DNA of 64,000 nt from Psychrobacter sanguinis (GCF_020736705.1 NZ_CP085990.1:1984001-2048000); one strand, 5' to 3'; shown: positions 49,351 through 58,786, numbered from the stretch's first letter. A program made the numbers and translations. The notes: generated by a model from the sequence alone, not told the origin.

Positions 49351-51108
49351 ATGACAGAATTTCAATTAGCTTGGATGTTGCCAGCATTAATTGCGACCCC
49401 GTTCATTGCGGGTACGCTCTGCTGGTTAGTAGAGAAGATAAGTAATCGTCTGCCACGCTGGATTGCCTTAATTGGTATGATCATCACTTTTGGTCTATCT
49501 CTAGTATTGTGGCGTGAAGGCGCGTTCGCCGGTATGAGTCAGCAAGTATTGGCACCTACAGCTAAGCTACCTTGGTTTGCTGAATTTAGTGTGCCTTGGA
49601 TTGACTCTTTCGGCATCAGTTTCCATTTGGCCTTAGATGGCATGTCGTTATTAATGGTATCGCTAACCGCGTTCCTAGGTATTATGGCGGTAGGTTGTTC
49701 ATGGGGTGAAATTCAGCGCCGTGTCGGCTTTTTCCATCTTAACCTGCTATGGAGTTTAGGTGGGGTAATCGGGGTTTTCTTAGCCATCGATTTATTCTTG
49801 TTCTTCTTCTTCTGGGAGATGATGTTAGTTCCCATCTATTTCTTAATTGCCATTTGGGGTCACAATGCGACCAATGGCAAAACCAAAGAATATGCAGCAA
49901 CTAAGTTCTTTATTTATACTCAGGCCTCAGGTCTTATCATGTTGGTTGGTATCTTATTACTGGTCATCATGAACTACCGTACTTCAGGTATCTTTACCTT
50001 TAACTACAATGAGTTATTGGGCGTTCAGTTGGGCGGTTGGGAATATCCCATCATGCTGTGCTTCTTTATTGGTTTTGCGGTTAAGTTGCCTATCATGCCA
50101 TTCCACGGCTGGCTACCAGATGCTCACGCTCAAGCACCAACAGCAGGTTCTGTTGACTTGGCAGGTATCTTAATTAAGACAGCCGCCTATGGTCTGATTC
50201 GTTTCGTACTGCCATTATTTCCAGCAGCCTCACAAGATTTTGCGCCAATTGCTATGACTTTAGGTGCTATCGGTATCTTCTACGGTGCTTGGTTGGCTTT
50301 CGTTCAGACTGACATTAAGCGTTTATTGGCTTATACCAGTATTTCGCATATGGGCTTTGTGGTATTGGCCATCTATGCTGGTACATTGCTCAGCTTGCAA
50401 GGATTGATGGTTCAGATGTTGGCTCACGGCTTATCGTCAGCGGCTCTGTTTATTATGGCCGGTCAATTGTACGAACGTATGCACACCCGTGAACTTCCAT
50501 TGATGGGTGGCATGTGGGGTCAGTTCCGTTATTTCGCGCCATTATTAATGTTCTTCTGTGCGGCTCTATTAGGTATTCCAGGTACTGGTAACTTTATCGG
50601 TGAATTCTTAATCCTATTGGGCTCTTTCGAAAAATATCCAGTATATGTGGTTATTGCTACCTTCAGTTTAGTATGGGCAGGATTATATTCGTTGATTATT
50701 ATTCACCGTGCATTATTTGGTAAAGAAACTGTGCCTAAGTTTGCGACGGTTAGCACTGATGCCAATACGGTCCAGCCAGTGGCTCAACAAAATCATGCGG
50801 TACAACCAGCCAATGCCACATTGGCAGTTACTGACATTCCTCCTACGCATATGATTAATCATAGCTACGAAGGTGAGGAAGAACATGATAAGCCCATTAA
50901 TCTTTACGATTTAAACAAACGCGAACTTATGTTACTGCTTACATTGGCCATCGGCTTGGTTTGGTTAGGCTTATATCCACAAACTGTATTAGACACGTCT
51001 AGCCATGCGATGCAGTGGATTAGTAATGCCTACAATTATCATGAAGTTGTTAATTTTGACACTGTAGAATCTATACAGTCAGCAGTTGCCGCAGCGGAGG
51101 TACGTTAA
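49351..51108 (+). CDS. nuoM: NADH-quinone oxidoreductase subunit M with C-terminal insertion
   Basis: A 585-residue antiporter-like proton-pumping subunit, about 75 longer than E. coli NuoM. Landmarks are FFFFWEMMLVPIYFLIAIWG, KLPIMPFHGWLPDAHAQAPTAGSVDLAGILIKTAAYG and TDIKRLLAYTSISHMGFV. The extra sequence is a soluble-looking loop at roughly residues 462-520 (Gln/Ala/Thr-rich, then HSYEGEEEHDKP) between the last two helices. It starts one base after nuoL. Confidence 0.95.
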   Translation: MTEFQLAWMLPALIATPFIAGTLCWLVEKISNRLPRWIALIGMIITFGLSLVLWREGAFAGMSQQVLAPTAKLPWFAEFSVPWIDSFGISFHLALDGMSLLMVSLTAFLGIMAVGCSWGEIQRRVGFFHLNLLWSLGGVIGVFLAIDLFLFFFFWEMMLVPIYFLIAIWGHNATNGKTKEYAATKFFIYTQASGLIMLVGILLLVIMNYRTSGIFTFNYNELLGVQLGGWEYPIMLCFFIGFAVKLPIMPFHGWLPDAHAQAPTAGSVDLAGILIKTAAYGLIRFVLPLFPAASQDFAPIAMTLGAIGIFYGAWLAFVQTDIKRLLAYTSISHMGFVVLAIYAGTLLSLQGLMVQMLAHGLSSAALFIMAGQLYERMHTRELPLMGGMWGQFRYFAPLLMFFCAALLGIPGTGNFIGEFLILLGSFEKYPVYVVIATFSLVWAGLYSLIIIHRALFGKETVPKFATVSTDANTVQPVAQQNHAVQPANATLAVTDIPPTHMINHSYEGEEEHDKPINLYDLNKRELMLLLTLAIGLVWLGLYPQTVLDTSSHAMQWISNAYNYHEVVNFDTVESIQSAVAAAEVR

Positions 51109-52583
51109 TGAATAATCTTCTAGCAAATGCTTGGCCTGTATTATTGCCTTTTGCACCAGTGATTATTGTTGCGGTTACTTTATTAGTCGTAATGATCTCG
51201 ATTGCTTTAAAACGCTCACATTTCTTGACCGGTACTGTAGCAGTTGTAGGGTTAAACCTAGGTTTATTTACCCTCATCGGTCAAATCATGGGGTGGTTCG
51301 CGGTTCCTGATCAAATGATTGTTAGCCGTATGTTTATTGTTGACCCCTTTGCTCAGTTCAACATGGTATTTATTTTCTTATCGTCATTGGCTTGCTGTAC
51401 CTTAGCATACCCTTACTTTAAGACTTTTAAAGACCATAAAGAAGAGCTGTACATGTTGCTATTGTTGTCAACTATTGGCGCATTACTAATGGTAACAGCA
51501 CATAACTTAGCCTCATTCTTCATGAGTCTTGAGTTATTATCGGTACCTTTATACGGTATGTTGGCTTATGCCTTTATGCGCGATCGTTCATTAGAATCAG
51601 GTTTGAAGTACTTGGTGCTATCGGCGACCGCTTCAGCCACCTTACTGATGGGTATGGCGTTTATTTATGCCTCAACAGGTACCCTTGAATTCAAAGAAAT
51701 TGCCAATGCTTTAGGCAATGTATTTGAATCGCCATTGATGATTTTGGGCGCAGCGATGATGGTGTTTGGTATTGCCTTTAAATTATCGGCAGCGCCATTC
51801 CACATTTGGACGCCAGACGTTTATCAAGGTGCACCAGCTCCTGTCGCGACATACTTAGCGTCAGTAACTAAAGTGGCGATGATGGCATTGGCGATAAGAT
51901 TTATGTTGGATGCTGCTGTATTGGCATTGCCGACAGTTAATACCTTGTTGTTAGTGATTGCTACTTTATCTATCCTGTTTGGTAACTTATTGGCATTACG
52001 TCAAACTAACTTAAAGCGTTTATTGGGTTACTCTTCAATTGCGCATATGGGTTATGTATTGGTAGTGGCCGTTAGTATTGGTCCAGGTGCTTATTCAATC
52101 ACCAATATGTATATGGCGATGTATGCTTTAACCTCATTGGGTCTGTTTGGTGTGATTACCTTAATGTCTAGCACTTATAAAGATGCTGGAGAAGCGGCTG
52201 AACTGTCTCATTACCAAGGTTTATTTTGGCGTCGTCCAGTGTTGACTGGGGTTATGACAGTGATGCTATTGTCTATGGCGGGTATTCCATTAACTGCAGG
52301 ATTTATCACTAAATTCTTCGCGGTAGTGGCTGCTGTAGATGGTCAGCAGTGGTTCTTAGCGGCTATGATTATCCTAGGTAGTGCGATTGGTTTATTCTAC
52401 TACTTGCGTGTCATGTTGACTCTATTCAAGCGTCCAACCAGAACTATTGAGTTTGATGCATTGGGCGAATGGGGTATTCAAGCAGGTGGTTTAATGGTAA
52501 TTTTAGTGACCCTGATTGTATTGTATGTGGGTATATTACCAAATGACTTTATCGGTTGGGCGACCCAAGCTATTATTTGGTAA
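51108..52583 (+). CDS. nuoN: NADH-quinone oxidoreductase subunit N
   Basis: A 491-residue antiporter-like membrane subunit, last in the nuo operon. Landmarks are FMSLELLSVPLYGMLAYAF, AFKLSAAPFHIWTPDVYQGAPAPVATYLASVTKVA and LKRLLGYSSIAHMGYVL. The ATG overlaps the nuoM stop by one base, with GGAGG in the end of nuoM. A terminator follows. Confidence 0.97.
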   Translation: MNNLLANAWPVLLPFAPVIIVAVTLLVVMISIALKRSHFLTGTVAVVGLNLGLFTLIGQIMGWFAVPDQMIVSRMFIVDPFAQFNMVFIFLSSLACCTLAYPYFKTFKDHKEELYMLLLLSTIGALLMVTAHNLASFFMSLELLSVPLYGMLAYAFMRDRSLESGLKYLVLSATASATLLMGMAFIYASTGTLEFKEIANALGNVFESPLMILGAAMMVFGIAFKLSAAPFHIWTPDVYQGAPAPVATYLASVTKVAMMALAIRFMLDAAVLALPTVNTLLLVIATLSILFGNLLALRQTNLKRLLGYSSIAHMGYVLVVAVSIGPGAYSITNMYMAMYALTSLGLFGVITLMSSTYKDAGEAAELSHYQGLFWRRPVLTGVMTVMLLSMAGIPLTAGFITKFFAVVAAVDGQQWFLAAMIILGSAIGLFYYLRVMLTLFKRPTRTIEFDALGEWGIQAGGLMVILVTLIVLYVGILPNDFIGWATQAIIW

Positions 52584-52638
52584 GCCAATCGGTTAAGACA
52601 ACCGCGCTCTAGATGAGTTGCACAGTATGATATGTTAT

Positions 52639-52671
52639 GCTTGTAGGGCGAAATGCTCTACAAGCATTTTT
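52639..52671 (+). terminator. Terminator of the nuo operon
   Basis: GCTTGTAGGGC (52639-52649) pairs with GCTCTACAAGC (52655-52665) through one G-T pair, loop GAAAT, followed by a T-rich tail. Confidence 0.88.
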
Positions 52672-52809
52672 ATTGGTCTAATAAACTGCTCTAATAACTA
52701 GCCTAGCTAATCGTTAAAACTAATCATCAAAGCTAAGTATCAAAGATTAGGTTCTAAATAGTAATACTTAATACCTGTTAACTAAAAATATAATAATTAA
52801 GAAGATCTT

Positions 52810-53631
52810 ATGACTACTGATTCTGACAATATTCAAAAAGTTAAAGTACTTTCCAAAACCACTTGGACCCCAAATTTATTCAGCTTTACCGTCACTCGTC
52901 CTGACAGCTTTAAGTTTACTGCAGGGCAGTTCGTACGTTTAGGGGTAAATCCTAGCCGTTTAAAGTATCATCAAGACCAACCTAATTCAGAGGCAGCAGA
53001 CGAAGATATTTATCGAGCCTACTCAATCGTGTCTTCTCCTTACGATGAAACGTTAGAGTTTTTCTCAATTGTGATTCCAGACGGTGCATTTACCTCGCAG
53101 TTACAGCACTTGCAGGTCGGTGATGAGCTGTTATTAAATACCACTCCGTTTGGCTTCTTAACTTTGGCCCGTTATCAAGAACCTTTACCCAAGGATTTAT
53201 GGCTGTTGGCCACCGGTACTGGACTGGCACCATTTTTATCTATGCTACAAGATTTAAAGACGTGGGAAGATTATGAGCATATAATTTTGGCCTATAGTGC
53301 ACGTAATCAGCAAGAGTTAGCCTACGTTGACCGTATTAAAACTCTAGCAGAAGATTTTGGCGGTTTGGTTGAGTCACCGGCTAAATTCACATTTATCCCT
53401 ATCGTGACGCGTGAAGAGGTAGAAGGCGCGCTAACTAAGCGCTTGCCTGAATTATTATTAAGTGGTGAGTTAGAGAATTTTGCTGGACAGAAACTAGCGA
53501 CAGAGCATACGCATATTATGTTATGCGGCAATCCAGAAATGGTTGAAGACACCAAAGAGACGTTAAAAGACATGGGTCTGGTTATGAACCGCCGCGGAGT
53601 TGGTAATATTGCGGTTGAAAACTATTGGTAG
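52810..53631 (+). CDS. fpr: Ferredoxin--NADP+ reductase
   Basis: A 273-residue FAD enzyme exchanging electrons between NADPH and ferredoxin or flavodoxin. The FAD motif is RAYSIVSSPYD near residue 67, GTGLAPFLSMLQDLKTW near 139 binds NADP, and MLCGNPEMVEDTKETL is the C-terminal NADP motif. The ending GNIAVENYW has the terminal aromatic residue typical of the bacterial group. It is slightly longer than Fpr of E. coli. It is monocistronic between two terminators. Confidence 0.93.
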   Translation: MTTDSDNIQKVKVLSKTTWTPNLFSFTVTRPDSFKFTAGQFVRLGVNPSRLKYHQDQPNSEAADEDIYRAYSIVSSPYDETLEFFSIVIPDGAFTSQLQHLQVGDELLLNTTPFGFLTLARYQEPLPKDLWLLATGTGLAPFLSMLQDLKTWEDYEHIILAYSARNQQELAYVDRIKTLAEDFGGLVESPAKFTFIPIVTREEVEGALTKRLPELLLSGELENFAGQKLATEHTHIMLCGNPEMVEDTKETLKDMGLVMNRRGVGNIAVENYW

Positions 53632-53679
53632 CAGTGGCGTATTAAACTGCAATTTAACGCAAAACCATAGATTTAAAGC

Positions 53680-53715
53680 AATGCCCATTAATATATTAAT
53701 ATTAATGGGCATTTC
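53680..53715. terminator. Hairpin between fpr and maiA, possible terminator
   Basis: ATGCCCATTAAT (53681-53692) and ATTAATGGGCAT (53701-53712) are perfect complements, with an AT-rich loop that pairs further. The T tract after it is short (TTTCT), so efficiency is uncertain; it lies between the two convergent genes. Confidence 0.6.
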
Positions 53716-53760
53716 TATATTGATATATAACTAGGTTAAGTCCTAGGTTTGGCCTAATTT

Positions 53761-54402
53761 TTATTGAGGAGCATCAGATTGATTTTCTGGTGCGGCATCT
53801 TGAAAAGCCTTTAGGGTATGACAGTGGGCATCAATGGCTAAAATATTGGGATAAGGGGTCAAGTCTACTTTAAAGCGTCGTGCCGAATACACTTGAGGGA
53901 TCAGATAACAATCTGCAAGCGTGGGTTGGTTGCCATAACAAAAGCTGCCTCTATGCTTATCTTGCGCTAGTAGTTTTTCTAAAGCGCTAAATCCTTCCAT
54001 GATCCAACGTTGGCACCATTTCAAAACCACAGCTTCATCTGCATTAAGCTCAGAGCGCAGATATTGCAATATTCGGCGGTTATTGAGAGGATGGATATCA
54101 CAGCCTATCATAGCACTCAAAGCGCGGACTTTAACTTTGCCAACAACATCTTTAGGCAGTAAAGGAAATTGTGGATAGGCTTCATCTAACCATTCTAATA
54201 TCGCAGGGCTTTGAAACATTACTAGATCGTCTACTTCTAAAACAGGCACCAAACCTTGTGGGTTAATTGTCTTAAAAGCCGCCTGTAATTGTTCATCTTT
54301 AGCAAGATTAATCGAGACACAGTCATAATCTAATTGCTTTAAATTCATAGCAATACGAGTGCGATGTGAGGTACCACTGCGGAAGTATCCATAGAGTTTC
54401 AT
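53761..54402 (-). CDS. maiA: Maleylacetoacetate isomerase
   Basis: A zeta-class glutathione S-transferase that isomerises maleylacetoacetate to fumarylacetoacetate in homogentisate breakdown. 213 residues from the ATG at 54402 with AAGGA nine bases before it; the GTG at 54408 lies too close. The signature YGYFRSGTSHRTRIAMNLKQL matches the active-site SSxxxR region, with SGTSHR in place of the usual SSCSWR. INPQGLVPVLEVDD and GCDIHPLNNRRILQYL are family landmarks. It is divergent from the IclR regulator and belongs to the tyrosine-degradation cluster. Confidence 0.93.
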   Translation of the reverse strand: MKLYGYFRSGTSHRTRIAMNLKQLDYDCVSINLAKDEQLQAAFKTINPQGLVPVLEVDDLVMFQSPAILEWLDEAYPQFPLLPKDVVGKVKVRALSAMIGCDIHPLNNRRILQYLRSELNADEAVVLKWCQRWIMEGFSALEKLLAQDKHRGSFCYGNQPTLADCYLIPQVYSARRFKVDLTPYPNILAIDAHCHTLKAFQDAAPENQSDAPQ

Positions 54403-54436
54403 AATCACATTTCCTTATGAGGATGTTAAATAGAGA

Positions 54437-54449
54437 TATAATCGTTATA
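54437..54449. promoter_or_regulatory. Short dyad in the maiA/iclR intergenic region
   Basis: TATAA-TCG-TTATA sits in the 88-bp divergent gap between the two genes. It could be an operator for the IclR protein, but the AT-rich composition makes chance possible. Confidence 0.3.
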
Positions 54450-54490
54450 ATCAGCCACATATACTATTTAGCATAGCAGGTAATTGTTTC

Positions 54491-55306
54491 ATGTCTTCTT
54501 CTCAAGCAACAGACTCAAATAAACTTCAAAGTGGGGTGCAGTCACTCGAAATTGGCCTCACTGTGTTGGATGTTCTTATCGAACAAAATGAGCCGATGAT
54601 GTTGAAAGAGATTGCCCACGCTGTCGACATGCATCCGGCTAAAGTTCACCGCTATTTGGTTAGCTTAGTTCGTAAAAACTATGCCAAACAAATAGAAGAT
54701 GGCCGCTATGCACTCGGTGCTCGAGTTAACTCACTAAGCTATAGTGGGCTCAATCAAAAAAATATGCTTGAGCAACTGAATGCGGTAGCAGTTGAGATAA
54801 AAAATACCACGCAGTTGAGTGTACAAATAGCCAAATGGTTTAAAGAGGGACCAGTCGTTATTCACTCTGTTGAGTCTGATACGCCAGTGAGTATTATCAC
54901 TCGTATTGGTTCTCGCATGCCATTAACCACTTCAGCAACCGGCCGGTTATTTGCCAGTATGCACAATGAAAACCGTATTAAATCCTTAGCCAATGCCGAA
55001 TGGCTAGCCAGTAATGCTGATACAGACATCGACGATAAATGGGAACTTTATGAGCAAATGCTGGCCAATATACGCAGTCAAGGCTATGCCACCGTAACGG
55101 GTGATATGTTAATGGGCATCAGTGCTATTAGTCTTCCAATACATGGGGTACCGGTAGCTACTGATAGCGGGCAACAGGTCTATCTCTCTACCGAATATGC
55201 CATGACAGTCATTGGTACCACAGAACAGCTGCCTAAGGATAAGACGCAGCAGCTGGTCGAAACCATTAAGCGAATAATGTATAGGCATTTAATCGATGGC
55301 ATTTAG
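54491..55306 (+). CDS. IclR-family transcriptional regulator
   Basis: A 271-residue regulator with an N-terminal winged helix-turn-helix (MLKEIAHAVDMHPAKVHRYLVSLVRKNYAKQ, residues 37-67) and a C-terminal effector-binding domain (MPLTTSATGRLFASMH, YATVTGDMLMGISAISLPIHG). The family often controls aromatic catabolism. It is divergent from maiA and 80 bp from the VOC gene it converges with, so it most likely controls this cluster; the effector may be a pathway intermediate. That is inference from position only. Confidence 0.9.
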   Translation: MSSSQATDSNKLQSGVQSLEIGLTVLDVLIEQNEPMMLKEIAHAVDMHPAKVHRYLVSLVRKNYAKQIEDGRYALGARVNSLSYSGLNQKNMLEQLNAVAVEIKNTTQLSVQIAKWFKEGPVVIHSVESDTPVSIITRIGSRMPLTTSATGRLFASMHNENRIKSLANAEWLASNADTDIDDKWELYEQMLANIRSQGYATVTGDMLMGISAISLPIHGVPVATDSGQQVYLSTEYAMTVIGTTEQLPKDKTQQLVETIKRIMYRHLIDGI

Positions 55307-55386
55307 TCGATTAATTGACTAAGTTTAAGCTTAATCCAGACTGTGATAGGCCAAGTATAGAGGAGTATACAGGTCGACCATAGCTA

Positions 55387-55962
55387 CTATTCACCAAGGG
55401 GTGCGTTGTCTTTAATGTCAGCCAACTCCTCACTGTGTAAAAAGTGGGTGTGGGTTGGTGCACGTTTGGTTTTTGACCATGCTTCTATCATGTCCTTTTT
55501 CATATCTTCGGTAATCAAGGATACCTTTTGCTCGGAATTAACATCATCATAAGTGAGTTCTAAGCGGTGTCCGTTAGGATCAAAGAAGTATATTGAGTGA
55601 AAAATACCATGGTTGGTTACGCCAACCACATCGATGCCATTGGCCTCAAGTTGGGCTTTGGCTGCCAATAATGTGGGCTCATCTTTAACTTTGAGTGCTA
55701 AGTGTTGGACCCAGTTTGGGGTATTGGGGTCAAAGCCCATCTCTGGCTGATTGGGTAGCTCAAAAAAAGCCAGTACGTTACCATTTCCAGCATCTAAAAA
55801 GACATGCATGTAAGGGTCATAGGCTTTCGTAGAAGGAACATAATCTTCTGCAAAAGCCAAAACAAAGCGCATGTTTAAATTCTTTTGATACCACTCAACT
55901 GTTTGCTTGGCATCCTTGCATCGATACGCAACATGATGAATCTTTTCTATTGCAAAACTCAT
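55387..55962 (-). CDS. VOC-superfamily metalloprotein in the homogentisate cluster
   Basis: A 191-residue glyoxalase/bleomycin-resistance/dioxygenase-fold protein. The ATG at 55962 has AAGGA seven bases upstream; the longer frame is rejected. Two beta-alpha-beta modules end in the metal-ligand pattern: His10 (IHHVAYRC), Glu68 (AFFELP), His87 (VQHLAL) and Glu135 (RLELTYD). This fits a glyoxalase-type four-ligand site, and the H-H-E subset is also that of type I extradiol dioxygenases. A helical C-terminal extension (MKKDMIEAWSKTKRAP) is added. It lies 58 bp downstream of fahA on the same strand. Ring-cleavage, isomerase or accessory roles are all open. Confidence 0.85.
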   Translation of the reverse strand: MSFAIEKIHHVAYRCKDAKQTVEWYQKNLNMRFVLAFAEDYVPSTKAYDPYMHVFLDAGNGNVLAFFELPNQPEMGFDPNTPNWVQHLALKVKDEPTLLAAKAQLEANGIDVVGVTNHGIFHSIYFFDPNGHRLELTYDDVNSEQKVSLITEDMKKDMIEAWSKTKRAPTHTHFLHSEELADIKDNAPLGE

Positions 55963-56020
55963 ATCAAAATCCTTTTGATGAGAGGGTTCTAATAAATTTA
56001 ATGGGAGCCATATGCGATGG

Positions 56021-57310
56021 CTAATTTGAAAAATCAAATTCTAGGGCAGGTAATACTTTGCCACGAACCTCCCCAAAACCAACGCGTACGCCCTCTTTTT
56101 CACTGTACCCTTTCATAATCACTGTATCGCCATCTTCAATAAAGGTTCTAGTTTCTCCCTTACCTACTGCTACAGGCTTGGTTGCATTCCAAGCAATTTC
56201 AAGCATTGAGCCATAAGATTCAGGGGTAGGGCCAGATATGGTGCCTGAACCCATTAGATCTCCAACTTGGACTGCACAACCAGTGATAGTGTGGTGGGTA
56301 AGCTGCTGAGCCATCGACCAGTACATATATTTAAAGTTAGTCTCACAAACTACCGTAGGTTGATCCGACTTTTCGGTTAACAGCTCAACAGATAAGTTAA
56401 TGTCGTAAGTGTTTTTAGTTTTACTTTCACGCAGGTACGCCAATGGCTCAGGCGACTGCTCCGGTACTGAGGTTTTAAAGGGTTCAAGCGCCTCTAAAGT
56501 TACCACCCAAGGTGAGATAGACGATGCAAAGGTCTTGGCATTAAACGGTCCTAAAGGGACATATTCCCATTTTTGTATATCACGAGCAGACCAATCGTTT
56601 AGCAAGACCATACCGAAGATGTGTTCCCACGCATCGTCAATAGAGATAGGTTGACCAATATGGTTTGGCTTACCCACAACAAAAGCGGTTTCAAGCTCAA
56701 AGTCTAGGCGGCGACACGCTGAAAAAATAGGGCGTTCATCAGGGTTGGGCTTAAGCTGACCTGATGGGCGAATCACATCTTGACCGCTTACGATCACCGT
56801 GCTGGCACGTCCGTTATAACCCACCGGAAGTTCCGTCCAGTTAGGTAATAAGGCATTGTTAGGATCGCGGAACATAGTGCCAACGTTGGTGGCATGCTCT
56901 TTTGATGAATAGAAATCGGTATAGCCAGGGACGTGTAAGGGAAGGTGCAAACTTACCGCTGATTGATTAAATAAGGCCTTTTGCTTTAACGCCTCATTGT
57001 CACGCAAGGTAGCGTTATCAGCAGAAAGTAAGTCTTGAATCGTGCGGCGTGCTGTAGACCAGTTTTGACGTCCTGACTCGATAAAACTGTTTAGGGTAGG
57101 TTGATCAAAGTAAGAGGCACCTGTTAGTTTAAGCAATCCTGCTTCTTCAAGTGCGGCTAAATCTAGCACCTTATCACCAATAGCTACCCCGACACGCCGT
57201 CTGCCTTCTGGGGTTTCACTAAAAATACCGTAAGGTAAGTTATGAATTGAGAAGTCACTGTCGGCAGCAACGTCAATAAAAGAAGTAAGTGTTTTGTCGA
57301 TGATAGACAT
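56021..57310 (-). CDS. fahA: Fumarylacetoacetase
   Basis: Hydrolyses fumarylacetoacetate to fumarate and acetoacetate, the final step of tyrosine breakdown. 429 residues from the ATG at 57310 with AAGGA before it. Metal- and substrate-binding landmarks are DFYSSKEHATNVGTMFRDP, LPVGYNGRASTVIVSG, RRLDFELETAFVVGKPN, LLNDWSARDIQKWEYVPLGPF, and the C-terminal GDLMGSGTISGPTPESYGSM. It is co-directional with the VOC gene and lies downstream of the LysR regulator. Confidence 0.95.
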   Translation of the reverse strand: MSIIDKTLTSFIDVAADSDFSIHNLPYGIFSETPEGRRRVGVAIGDKVLDLAALEEAGLLKLTGASYFDQPTLNSFIESGRQNWSTARRTIQDLLSADNATLRDNEALKQKALFNQSAVSLHLPLHVPGYTDFYSSKEHATNVGTMFRDPNNALLPNWTELPVGYNGRASTVIVSGQDVIRPSGQLKPNPDERPIFSACRRLDFELETAFVVGKPNHIGQPISIDDAWEHIFGMVLLNDWSARDIQKWEYVPLGPFNAKTFASSISPWVVTLEALEPFKTSVPEQSPEPLAYLRESKTKNTYDINLSVELLTEKSDQPTVVCETNFKYMYWSMAQQLTHHTITGCAVQVGDLMGSGTISGPTPESYGSMLEIAWNATKPVAVGKGETRTFIEDGDTVIMKGYSEKEGVRVGFGEVRGKVLPALEFDFSN

Positions 57311-57578
57311 AGAAAATCCTTTTCTAAAGCTAAGTGGTAAACGTAATAAATCCAATTTAATTACGCTATATATAATTATTTATGAATATCGTAATTTATT
57401 AATTCTACCTTTGCAAGTGGAAAAACTCTCCTCCTGTTTAGCAAGTGTTATTTCAATACCGTTAGCTTAGTCCCTAAGGAATAACCAAAAGTAAATACCG
57501 AATACCAAGCCAATCAAGCTTATAGGCTCATTAATAGGTTTATAGCTGTATTAATCGACTTATAGGTCAGTTAGACAA

Positions 57579-58523
57579 TCAGAATGACACTAAGTGCATT
57601 TTGGCCAGTTCATTGAAGTAATCATCAAAATAGCGTTGTAGGAATTCTTTAAATTTGAGGCTGGCAGGAGACAGGGCACGTGACGAGCGCTGGTAGATAT
57701 AGAACTTACGTAGCTTTACAGGCTCTGAAAGTGGCTTCAGCACTAACCGATTGGCACTTACCCAGTCAATGACTTCGGGCATGTAGGGTAAACATAGGGT
57801 TAGACCGAAACCTTGGCGTGTCATCTCAAGCGCGGTAGACATAAAGTTAACTTTGTAAGGCGCATTTTTAATCTGATTGGCAATGTCCTCATTTAATTCT
57901 AAAGTAACATGATCTATAAAGGGCCCATTTAAGGTAATGAGCGGTTCGTCAATTAGGTCGTTCCAACTTACTTTTTTATAATCCGCAAAGCGATGTTCTT
58001 CTGGTACAACCACACAAAAAGGCAGTTCATACAGTAACTCTGCCGTTAAATTCTCATCTTCGTCTACTTCTGTTAGCTCAACACCGACGCCTAAATCGAC
58101 TTCAATATTTTCGATATGCTGTAGTACATGCTCAGCTGAGCAGTCAAGTAGAGTTACATTGATATCTGGGTAGCATTTGGTAAATTGGGCAATAACTGCT
58201 GGCATAGAGGAAGCCGCAAATTGTGATACGGCGAGTCTTACTTTACCTTGAGCTAAGCTAGTTAGGCTGGAAGCCTCATTCTCAAAAAGTTGCATTTCAT
58301 TCAATATGCGACGAGCTTGAGGTAAAAGGTGATGCCCAACAACAGAAAGTGACAATTGTCTGGTAGTGCGATCAAAGAGCACCACGTTCAAATTGGTTTC
58401 TAACTCTTTTATAAGTCCGCTAACAGCAGATTGGGTCAAATGCATTTTATCGCTAGCCCGAGTAAAACTGCCTGTTTCAGCAACGTTTATAAAAGCATTA
58501 AGTTGGCGTAGGGTGACATTCAT
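57579..58523 (-). CDS. LysR-family transcriptional regulator
   Basis: A 314-residue activator/repressor. The N-terminal helix-turn-helix is in TLRQLNAFINVAETGSFTRASDKMHLTQSAVSGLIKELE, then a standard substrate-binding domain (VRLAVSQFAASSMPAVIAQF). It is transcribed divergently from hppD, with a T-N11-A dyad in the shared gap, and upstream of fahA on the same strand. A role in regulating tyrosine degradation is a reasonable inference; the inducer is unknown. Confidence 0.92.
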   Translation of the reverse strand: MNVTLRQLNAFINVAETGSFTRASDKMHLTQSAVSGLIKELETNLNVVLFDRTTRQLSLSVVGHHLLPQARRILNEMQLFENEASSLTSLAQGKVRLAVSQFAASSMPAVIAQFTKCYPDINVTLLDCSAEHVLQHIENIEVDLGVGVELTEVDEDENLTAELLYELPFCVVVPEEHRFADYKKVSWNDLIDEPLITLNGPFIDHVTLELNEDIANQIKNAPYKVNFMSTALEMTRQGFGLTLCLPYMPEVIDWVSANRLVLKPLSEPVKLRKFYIYQRSSRALSPASLKFKEFLQRYFDDYFNELAKMHLVSF

Positions 58524-58541
58524 AGGAAAACCTTATAAATA

Positions 58542-58558
58542 AATCATAAAATACGATT
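58542..58558. promoter_or_regulatory. LysR-type T-N11-A box between lysR and hppD
   Basis: AATC-ATAAAATAC-GATT forms a dyad with the T-N11-A core of LysR sites, 19 bp before the regulator's start. Flanking copies of CTTATAAATAAA at 58532-58543 and 58562-58573 are 30 bp apart, about three helix turns. It is a candidate operator for autoregulation. Confidence 0.45.
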
Positions 58559-58786
58559 AGTCTTATAAATAAAGCTACTCTAATATAAATAACAGGTCAA
58601 CTATTGTTGATTAATGTTTGTTGTTCCTAATAAAGCTATGTTATTCCTCGATATGAGAGATGGATAGACAGTCGAGAATAATGCTTTTGTCAGTGTCTGG
58701 CTAAGTGCAATGTCAATAAGTATTGGGCATGACACAGGTATTGGCTTGAAAAATACGGAACCCTATAAAATTAAGGATGATTTAAA

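Noticed and set aside
53761..54402. MaiA as a generic glutathione S-transferase only
   Set aside because: The gene neighbourhood with fahA and hppD and the zeta-class landmarks favour the isomerase.
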